From Polaromonas eurypsychrophila (GTDB lineage Bacteria > Pseudomonadota > Gammaproteobacteria > Burkholderiales > Burkholderiaceae_C), in contig NZ_BMIG01000006.1 in assembly GCF_014641715.1 (NCBI RefSeq), positions 124,001 through 188,000 of the forward strand: a stretch of 64,000 nucleotides of DNA, given 5' to 3'. Both the position numbers and the translations under genes were made by a program. The notes beneath the pieces are model-generated. The model was given only the letters and a program-made list of their open reading frames with translations, did not search any database and had not been told where the DNA came from. This document shows positions 54,329-60,571 of the stretch, one piece after another. How positions within the stretch are numbered: position 1 is the stretch's first letter; every line of letters starts with the position of its first letter.

Positions 54329-55126
54329 ATGTCCCCCGCTCCACGTCCGCACGCCACAGCAAACCAGCCAACAAGCACACGCAGCCCGCGCTGGGGCCGC
54401 TGGATTTTTGCGCTGCTGTGGGGCGCGGCCGTGGCCGGCGGCTACGCGGTCTACAGCGGCGCGCTCATCATCCCCGAACGCTTCAACCCCTGGGCTGCGC
54501 TGGATGTCGCGGCGCCGCCCAACTTTCTCACGGCCACAAAGCTGGCGCGGGCGCGCGGCGATCCCGCCCGCTGCCTGGCCGCGCTGGCGCAGACCGGGAT
54601 GCGCTACAGCCCCTTGCCGGACCGTGTCACCGGACCGGGCTGCGGCTTTGAGAACGCTGTTTTGTTGCGTGAGGCCGGTGTGCGCATAGGCGCGCCAGTG
54701 TCGCTCAGTTGCCCGATGGCCTTGTCGTTGGCCATGTGGGAACGCCACGCGCTGCAGTCAGCGGCCGTGCTGCATACCGGCCAGCGCATAGCGGCCATCA
54801 GCCACCTGGGCAGCTACGCCTGCCGCAATGTCAACCGCGGCGATGGTGCGGCCCCGAATGCACCGCCCGGCAACCGCAGCCAGCATGCCACCGCCGATGC
54901 GCTGGACATCGCGGGCTTCACGCTGACCAATGGCAAATACATAGCCGTTCTGCGTCAATGGCAAACCGATGATGCCGCCACCGTGGCCGGATCGGACGCG
55001 CTGTTTCTCAAGGAAGCCCATCGCAGCGCCTGCCGCTACTTCAACGGAGTACTGGGGCCGGACTACAACGCTGCCCACCGCGACCACTTTCATCTGGAAA
55101 CCGGCGGTTACGGCATGTGCCGATGA
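54329..55126 (+). CDS. extensin-like C-terminal domain protein, membrane-anchored
   Basis: A single N-terminal membrane helix (WIFALLWGAAVAGGYAVYSG) precedes a periplasmic domain with paired Cys, GPGCGFENAVLL, SLSCPMALSLAMWER, HLGSYACRNV, and the C-terminal histidine motif AAHRDHFHLETGGYGMC, the extensin-like family pattern related to D,D-peptidase/metallopeptidase folds. It may act on the cell wall. The ATG at 54329 is chosen over that at 54278, which adds 17 residues without family character. Confidence 0.78.
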   Translation: MSPAPRPHATANQPTSTRSPRWGRWIFALLWGAAVAGGYAVYSGALIIPERFNPWAALDVAAPPNFLTATKLARARGDPARCLAALAQTGMRYSPLPDRVTGPGCGFENAVLLREAGVRIGAPVSLSCPMALSLAMWERHALQSAAVLHTGQRIAAISHLGSYACRNVNRGDGAAPNAPPGNRSQHATADALDIAGFTLTNGKYIAVLRQWQTDDAATVAGSDALFLKEAHRSACRYFNGVLGPDYNAAHRDHFHLETGGYGMCR

Positions 55127-55141
55127 GCCTCTTGCGCGGAT

Positions 55142-55200
55142 TTAGCTCCTTTTTTGATAGCTGGTTGCACCCGTCCAGTATGGGCTGAGGGGCGGATTTG
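55142..55200 (+). repeat. dispersed TAGC repeat, copy 8 (intergenic)
   Basis: It reads TTAGCTCCTTTTTTGATAGC, then TGGTTGCACCCGTCCAGTAT and GGGCTGAGGGGCGGATTTG. It sits in the 85-base gap between two convergent genes. Confidence 0.75.
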
Positions 55201-55211
55201 GTTCGAAAATA

Positions 55212-55865
55212 TCAGGCCGCACAGCGGAAGGTCAGGTTGATGCGTCGCCGGCCCAGCAATACGTGGTGGCCGTCGGCCAGCGCGGCCACCCCGTGAAAAG
55301 CCAGCCGCGCCGGCCCGCCCCAGACCACCACATCGCCGTGCTGCAGCCGGTACCGCTGCGGCCTGTCACTTCGCTCCGGCGTGCCGAACAAGAAGACGGC
55401 CGGCAGGCCCAGCGACACCGACACGATGGGCGCTGAAAAATCGTTTTCATCCTTGTCCTGGTGCAGCGACAGTTTGCTGCCCGGCAGGTACTGGTTGATC
55501 AGACAGGCATCGGGCACGAACCCGTCGAAGCCGACCTCTGCGGCCGCGCGGGCGGCAAGCTCACGCCAGCTTCCCGGCATGGGGGGCCAGGGCTGGCCTG
55601 CGAGCGGATCCTCCCTGGTATAGCGGTAGCCGCGCCTGTCGGAGACCCAGCCCAGCGGGCCGCAGTTGCTCGTGGCCACCGACATGGTGTGGCCACCCGG
55701 CGTGACCAGGTGGCGCAATGGCGCGGCGGCCAGCACCCCGTCCAGCGCTGCCAGCAGCTCAGCCCCCGCCTCGCGCGCAAAGCCGCGCAGCAGCGCGGCG
55801 CCGGGCGCCAGCGTCTGCTGCGCTGGCTCGGATGTATTGATGTCTTCAAACAGGTCTGTCGTCAC
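55212..55865 (-). CDS. alkB: alkylated DNA repair dioxygenase AlkB
   Basis: AlkB removes methyl groups from 1-methyladenine and 3-methylcytosine in DNA using Fe(II) and 2-oxoglutarate. The iron triad is His135, Asp137 (LSLHQDKDE) and His191 (AFHGV), and the 2-oxoglutarate Args are in RRRINLTFR (208-214). The substrate-loop sequence NCGPLGWVSDRRGYRYT is diagnostic. Start is GTG at 55865. It is 24 bases after a second 2-oxoglutarate oxygenase gene. Confidence 0.93.
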   Translation of the reverse strand: MTTDLFEDINTSEPAQQTLAPGAALLRGFAREAGAELLAALDGVLAAAPLRHLVTPGGHTMSVATSNCGPLGWVSDRRGYRYTREDPLAGQPWPPMPGSWRELAARAAAEVGFDGFVPDACLINQYLPGSKLSLHQDKDENDFSAPIVSVSLGLPAVFLFGTPERSDRPQRYRLQHGDVVVWGGPARLAFHGVAALADGHHVLLGRRRINLTFRCAA

Positions 55866-55889
55866 GCAACCATTGTCCCCGGCCGGGGC

Positions 55890-56606
55890 TTATTGCGCGT
55901 CATGAAAAATAATGCCCAGGGTGTGACGCTGGCCGGCGCGCACTTCGCTCACGCCGTGGCGCATGTTGACGCGGTAAAAGCCCCGACTGCCGGCCACCGG
56001 CCGGTGCTGCACGGCAAACACCACCGCATCGCCCTGCGCCAGCGGCACCACCGTGGCGCGCGACTGCATGCGCGGGCGCTGTTCGGTTAGCACAAATTCG
56101 CCGCCGCTGAAGTCTTCCCCTGGCCGCGACAGCACAATCGTGACCTGCAGCGGGAACACATGCTCACCATACAAGTCCTGATGCAGGCAGTTGTAGTCGC
56201 CCCCGGCATATTGCAGCAGCAGCGGTGTCGGCCGCGTTTGCCCCGCCGCATGACAACGCGCCAGGAAAACCGCGTACTCCAGTGGGTAACGCACGGCAAC
56301 GCCCATGGCTTCGTTCCAGCGGTTGGCCACATCGACCAGCAGTGGGTACAGCGCGCTGCGCAACTGCTGCACCAACGCCGGCAGCGGGTAGTTGAAGTAC
56401 TGGTATTCGCCCCGGCCAAAGCCATGGCGCGCCATCACGACGCGGCTGCGAAAATTGTCGGCCTGCGGGTAAAGGCGGCTGATGGCCAAACACGCGTCCG
56501 GACTGAGCAACTGCGGCAGCACGGCACGGCCATGCAATTGCAGCTCGTCAGTGAGCAAAGCCCAGTCTCGGGCGGCTGATGAGATTGAAATCGCGGTCGG
56601 TGTCAT
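55890..56606 (-). CDS. 2-oxoglutarate/Fe(II) oxygenase, possibly nucleic-acid-acting
   Basis: The 238-residue protein has the jelly-roll iron triad His142, Asp144 (CLHQDLYG) and His217 (MRHGVS) with Arg227 (AGQRHTLGI) for 2-oxoglutarate. It resembles the group annotated as 2OG-Fe(II) oxygenase, nucleic acid type, found beside alkB or ada genes. The alkB context supports a role in alkylation repair; the substrate is not established. ATG at 56606 is chosen over codons up to 56675. Confidence 0.8.
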   Translation of the reverse strand: MTPTAISISSAARDWALLTDELQLHGRAVLPQLLSPDACLAISRLYPQADNFRSRVVMARHGFGRGEYQYFNYPLPALVQQLRSALYPLLVDVANRWNEAMGVAVRYPLEYAVFLARCHAAGQTRPTPLLLQYAGGDYNCLHQDLYGEHVFPLQVTIVLSRPGEDFSGGEFVLTEQRPRMQSRATVVPLAQGDAVVFAVQHRPVAGSRGFYRVNMRHGVSEVRAGQRHTLGIIFHDAQ

Positions 56607-56743
56607 GGTGGCCCAGGAGTTGTGGAGCGCCAGCTTAGGCGGCTTGCCATGGCCAGACTCGCCGAAAACGGACATCTCGCCGCCGAGTCACGCACTCAGG
56701 CCGTGATCAAGCCAGGACCCTGGCTGTGGCCGGATTTATGCAG

Positions 56744-56798
56744 CAAATCGGGCTCTAGCCCATATGCAGCAGGCGCAAGTAGCTATTTTATTGATAGC
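56744..56798 (-). repeat. dispersed TAGC repeat, copy 9 (intergenic)
   Basis: On the minus strand it reads GCTATCAATAAAATAGCTAC, then TTGCGCCTGCTGCATATGGG and CTAGAGCCCGATTTG. This is one of the most complete copies. The rest of the 225-base gap shows nothing else. Confidence 0.8.
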
Positions 56799-56831
56799 GA
56801 AAGAACCGCAAGGCCGTTGAACCCGAGGCGC

Positions 56832-57266
56832 CTAAACCGGACTGGCGACGACTGCACCTTCGTGTGGCCACGCGCGGGGCCGGCGCCAGACGGGGGCTTG
56901 CCCCCGCACAGGCAGTTCAGGGCTCGCCGCTGGCAAGCTCGAGGGGCGGCTGTTGGCAAACTCCGGCAAGTATGCGGCAAGGTCGTCAAAGTTGGCCACG
57001 ATCCATGGCCCCACCCAATGGCGAACCCAGCGCGCCAGCGCGATCCGCGGGTCCCCCATGTGCAAGCTGTTGGCAAACCGTGGACTGTTGAATGCGCGCG
57101 CCACGCAACGCTCGACCAGGGGCGTGGCTTCATCGGCCACCCAATCCAGAAACGCAGGCGACATGCGCAGGTGGCTCGCCTTCACAAGATCAATGACCAG
57201 ATCATCCAGCGCCGCGACAGCAACGATGGAGGCTTGATTGGTGGAAATAGTTTGGGTACGAATCAT
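56832..57266 (-). CDS. hypothetical protein, 144 residues
   Basis: A predicted soluble protein beginning MIRTQTISTNQASIVAVAAL. A helical region (DDLVIDLVKASHLRMSPAFLD and ARWVRHWVGPWIVANF) is followed by a Pro/Arg-rich tail. No family is recognised. The ATG at 57266 is followed by convincing coding sequence; the open frame to 57374 overlaps the next gene upstream. Confidence 0.5.
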   Translation of the reverse strand: MIRTQTISTNQASIVAVAALDDLVIDLVKASHLRMSPAFLDWVADEATPLVERCVARAFNSPRFANSLHMGDPRIALARWVRHWVGPWIVANFDDLAAYLPEFANSRPSSLPAASPELPVRGQAPVWRRPRAWPHEGAVVASPV

Positions 57267-57345
57267 GAGTCTAGGCTTTAAGAAGCCTGATCTTGAAGGT
57301 GCGGCATGACACCATGATGTCGCCAGAGCCGGCGACTGAATTTTT

Positions 57346-57933
57346 TCAGTGCTCGGGCGGCAACAGCATCGCAATACGCTCGCTCAGGCCATCGGCTCGC
57401 TCGGGACCCGCGACTTCCTCGACATTGAGAATGATGTCGCGGGCAATCGCCATCATGGACTCGCGGTCACGCGCCTCGCGCAACTGGTCGCGGTAATGCT
57501 TGGCCAGCTCCGGCATCTTTCTGACGAACATCCGCTCGCAAATGTCAAACAGAAACATGCGTGTGGTCGCCAGCGAACGCTTGCCTTCAAAGTTGTCACC
57601 CTGGGGGCCAGGTGCAGGTGCAGGTGCAGGTGCAGGAATAGCTGCAGCCACGGGCAAGGAAGGGCTTGGCAATGGCGGTGCATAAGAGGCCTGCCGCGCC
57701 AGTGCCGGTTTTTTAACAGGCGTCATACCAGCGCTTTCCGCTCCCAGCACGATCAGGTAACCGTCGACGATCAACTTTTGCAGGATGCGACCGTCGTCTT
57801 GCAGCAAGCCCTGCATTTGGTCACGCGTTTTGAGGCCGTCCGCAAGAAAAAGCGCTCCGCGCTCACGCACGTTGAGCACGCGTGCCCTGGAGGCAAGCTC
57901 GAGTTTGGCTTTTTCTGATCTGTGTAGCTGCAT
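57346..57933 (-). CDS. conserved hypothetical protein, 195 residues
   Basis: The N-terminal part has RARVLNVRERGALFLADGLKT, then a Leu/Ile-rich segment (LQKLIVDGYLIVLGAESAG), a Pro/Ala linker, and a helical C-terminal domain (TRMFLFDICERMFVRKMPELAKHYRDQ). The linker's PAPAPAPAP is encoded by a short GCAGGT microsatellite (57607-57637). No known function; the layout suggests a regulatory or two-domain helical protein. Confidence 0.65.
   Translation of the reverse strand: MQLHRSEKAKLELASRARVLNVRERGALFLADGLKTRDQMQGLLQDDGRILQKLIVDGYLIVLGAESAGMTPVKKPALARQASYAPPLPSPSLPVAAAIPAPAPAPAPGPQGDNFEGKRSLATTRMFLFDICERMFVRKMPELAKHYRDQLREARDRESMMAIARDIILNVEEVAGPERADGLSERIAMLLPPEH
57607..57637. repeat. hexanucleotide microsatellite (GGTGCA)n
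   Basis: About five consecutive GGTGCA units in the linker-coding part of the 195-residue protein. A change of one unit adds or removes two residues without breaking frame. Confidence 0.75.
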
Positions 57934-58054
57934 GGTGCGGCGCAAACGGCCCAGACTGTAAGAATCTGTGAATCGTAGGCACGGCGTATGTCCAGCACAT
58001 GACAGACAGCACGACGCGTATCACGCTGCGCGGCAAAACAAAAGATACCCCGAC

Positions 58055-58492
58055 TCAGAGCGCGTGAAACTTGGCCCAGCGCACGATGTCGGCTGCACCC
58101 ATGGCGCCAGCCTGGCGCGCAAGCTCATGGCCGTTGTTAAACAGGGCCAGGGTCGGGATGCTGCGGATGTTGAAACGCGCGCCCAGCGCGGGCCAAGCTT
58201 CGGTATCGACCTTGGCGACACGAAAGCCGGGCTCAAGCTGGGCGGTGGCCTGCGCGTAGGCGGGCGCCATTTGCAGGCAGGGGCCACACCAGGGAGCCCA
58301 GAAATCGACCAGCACCGGGATCTGGCTGCGGCTGATATGGCGTTCAAACGCGCCCTCACCCAGCGTTACCGGATGGCCCGTGAACAACATCTTGTGGCAG
58401 CTACCGCAGTCGGGCGCCTTTGCCAAGTCGTCCTGGCGGACGCGGTTGGTGGTGTGGCAATGCGGGCAGACGATGTGCAGAGGGTCAGCCAT
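58055..58492 (-). CDS. trxC: thioredoxin 2 (zinc-containing TrxC)
   Basis: The 145-residue protein has the extra N-terminal zinc site Cys9/Cys12 and Cys29/Cys32 (CPHCH, CGSCH), then a thioredoxin domain with WCGPC at 68-72 and the cis-Pro in SIPTLALF. TrxC is typically induced in oxidative stress. Confidence 0.94.
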   Translation of the reverse strand: MADPLHIVCPHCHTTNRVRQDDLAKAPDCGSCHKMLFTGHPVTLGEGAFERHISRSQIPVLVDFWAPWCGPCLQMAPAYAQATAQLEPGFRVAKVDTEAWPALGARFNIRSIPTLALFNNGHELARQAGAMGAADIVRWAKFHAL

Positions 58493-58533
58493 CGTGGCTT
58501 TCGTGTTTGCCCGGCGTGCGTTTCAGCGCGGTG

Positions 58534-58764
58534 TCAGCTACTGGCTTCGTCCAGCGCCTTGCACGAAGGCGCGCAAACGGCGTGCGACTTGCCGAGCACC
58601 TTGCGGGTGCCCATTTGTGAACGCGGGCGGTGTTTGCCACACATGAAACAGGACATGGTCGCTGCGCCGAAGGAAGCGGATGCAACAAACGGCGAACCCG
58701 ACACCTTGGATTTGTAGCGCAGCCCGTCGGCGAGGACAGTGGTTTTGGCATCAGCTCTGGCCAT
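58534..58764 (-). CDS. small hypothetical protein with C-terminal Cys4 site
   Basis: The 76-residue protein has Cys39, Cys42, Cys64 and Cys68 (CFMCGKHRPRSQ, HAVCAPSC), a likely zinc ribbon with basic residues between. AAGGA precedes the ATG at a good distance. It overlaps the end of the gene upstream by 14 bases and is followed by trxC. Confidence 0.65.
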   Translation of the reverse strand: MARADAKTTVLADGLRYKSKVSGSPFVASASFGAATMSCFMCGKHRPRSQMGTRKVLGKSHAVCAPSCKALDEASS

Positions 58765-59101
58765 AGGGGGTTCCTTTATTGGATGAGCGCATGGCGCGCT
58801 CGATAACTTGCCTGGCTTGCTGCTCGGCGCTGAGGGATGTTTGCAGCGGAGAGCGGCATAAACCCGCGTACTGGTAATTGATATTTTCGTACAACTCGGC
58901 CGCAGCCGGGTGGGTATCGAGCAAAGCCCCCAGCTCCATGCCTGGCGTCACGTCGCCAAAGGCCTCGACCAAGTGGTTCACCACAGAAAGGTATTGCTCC
59001 GGACCGACCGGTTGCTGGCTGTGCTCCAGACGTTCAAGCAACTCTGCGAGAACGTGGGTCACGGTCAGGTTGGCGCTGGAAGGGGTGTGGGTGGTGGTCA
59101 T
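58751..59101 (-). CDS. small hypothetical protein, 116 residues
   Basis: An acidic, helical protein with HVLAELLERLEHSQQPVGPEQYLSVVNHLVEAFGD, resembling no family I know. It overlaps the downstream zinc-ribbon gene by 14 bases, so the two plus trxC look like one transcription unit. Confidence 0.6.
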   Translation of the reverse strand: MTTTHTPSSANLTVTHVLAELLERLEHSQQPVGPEQYLSVVNHLVEAFGDVTPGMELGALLDTHPAAAELYENINYQYAGLCRSPLQTSLSAEQQARQVIERAMRSSNKGTPYGQS

Positions 59102-59197
59102 GCATCAAAGCTGGGGGGTCCGGGCCGAAAAACAAGCGTCAGAGCAGCCATTTTACCCGCAGCCTGTGGCCCGGCAGCGCCTGGTGGCCACGCCATT

Positions 59198-59253
59198 CAC
59201 TATTATTTTCATAGCGAACCAGGACCGACGGACAGGCTCTGGAGCACGATTTT
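59198..59253 (+). repeat. dispersed TAGC repeat, copy 10 (intergenic)
   Basis: It reads CACTATTATTTTCATAGCGA, then GGACAGGCTCTGGAGCACGA and TTTT. The core is identical to copy 2 except C for G. The rest of the 320-base gap 59102-59421 has no gene; it probably holds the upstream regions of the divergent genes. Confidence 0.7.
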
Positions 59254-59421
59254 CTCAGTATTTCAGGGTTCCTGCTGGCCACGGCGGACAAGCTCAGAGT
59301 TTCCCGCACAAGTCGCAGCCCGCCTACAGCGGGATGCAGCAGGAGCCGACGACGCAGGCGGCGCGAGTCTGAAACACTTTGAATCGTCAACCGGTCTTCG
59401 CCGGTTCTGCCAAAGGCCACC

Positions 59422-60561
59422 GTGCATTTCAAGCTGTTTTACCGCCTCGCCCGGCAATCCATTGCCGCCTGGATCGACGATTACGCGCCGAGCATGGGGG
59501 CGGCGATCTCCTATTACACGGTGTTCTCGATCGCACCGCTGCTGATCATCGTGATCGCGGTCGCCGGGCTGGTCTGGGGCCGCGACGCCGTACAGGGCGA
59601 AATCGTCGCCCAACTTACCGGCCTGATCGGCCAGGACGGCGCCACCGGCGTGCAGGCCCTGATCGAAAGCGCCAACAAGCCCGCCGCAGGGGTGATTGCC
59701 ACGCTGATCAGCGTGGGCGTGCTGCTGGTCGGTGCGACCACGGTGTTTGCCGAGTTGCAAAGCGCGCTGGACCGGATCTGGGACGTGCCGCCCTCGCAAA
59801 AGGCATCTGGCATCTGGGCCACCTTGCGCGCGCGGCTGTTGTCCCTCGGTTTCATCCTGGGCCTGGGCTTTTTGCTGATGGTGTCGCTGGTCTTCAGCGC
59901 CGGTGTGGCGGCTTTCGGGGGCTGGGCCGACGGGCTGTTCCCGGGCTGGGAGTTGTTGCTGCAGGTGGTCAACACCGCCATCTCGCTGGGCATTTCCAGC
60001 CTGCTGTTCGCCATGATCTTCAAACTGATGCCGCAGGCCCGGGTTAGCTGGCGCGATGTCTGGGTGGGTGCAGCGGTTACCGCGGTGCTGTTCGAGGTCG
60101 GCAAGGCACTGATTGGCCTGTACATCGGAAAAAGCAGCGTGACCTCGTCGTTCGCAGCGGCGGGTTCGCTGGTGGTACTGCTGGTGTGGGTTTATTACTC
60201 GGCGCAGATTTTCCTGCTGGGTGCGGAATTCACCTGGGTGTTTGCCCACGAACATGGCTCACTGCGCGGCGAGGCTGGCACCCGGATGGCCCCCGCTGCT
60301 GCGGCCGCACCGGCAACCGCCGCGGGAAGCGTGCTTGCCCCGGCGGTCGAAGTGCCGCGCCGCAGCGAGAAGGCGGACAAAACCGTACCGATGTTGGCAA
60401 CGTCTGCCGCAGCCCCGTCTCCCGCTCGTCGCCGCACTGCTCGGCCCACATTGAAACAGCGCGCCATCGTTTATGGCGCCGCCTCGGGCGCTCTGTTGCT
60501 GCTGTCCTTCCTGCTCAAAAAAAGGCTCACCAGGCAGTCGCTGGCGCCTCCGCCTTACTGA
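59422..60561 (+). CDS. YihY/BrkB-family inner-membrane protein
   Basis: The 379-residue protein has about six membrane segments in the first 290 residues with the family sequence DYAPSMGAAISYYTVFSIAPLL and AELQSALDRIWDVP. After them comes an Ala/Pro-rich cytoplasmic stretch and one more hydrophobic segment near the C-terminus (AIVYGAASGALLLLSFLL). The family was once thought to be RNase BN and is now taken as a membrane protein of unknown role. Start is a GTG at 59422. Confidence 0.85.
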   Translation: MHFKLFYRLARQSIAAWIDDYAPSMGAAISYYTVFSIAPLLIIVIAVAGLVWGRDAVQGEIVAQLTGLIGQDGATGVQALIESANKPAAGVIATLISVGVLLVGATTVFAELQSALDRIWDVPPSQKASGIWATLRARLLSLGFILGLGFLLMVSLVFSAGVAAFGGWADGLFPGWELLLQVVNTAISLGISSLLFAMIFKLMPQARVSWRDVWVGAAVTAVLFEVGKALIGLYIGKSSVTSSFAAAGSLVVLLVWVYYSAQIFLLGAEFTWVFAHEHGSLRGEAGTRMAPAAAAAPATAAGSVLAPAVEVPRRSEKADKTVPMLATSAAAPSPARRRTARPTLKQRAIVYGAASGALLLLSFLLKKRLTRQSLAPPPY

Positions 60562-60571
60562 GCCCGACGGC

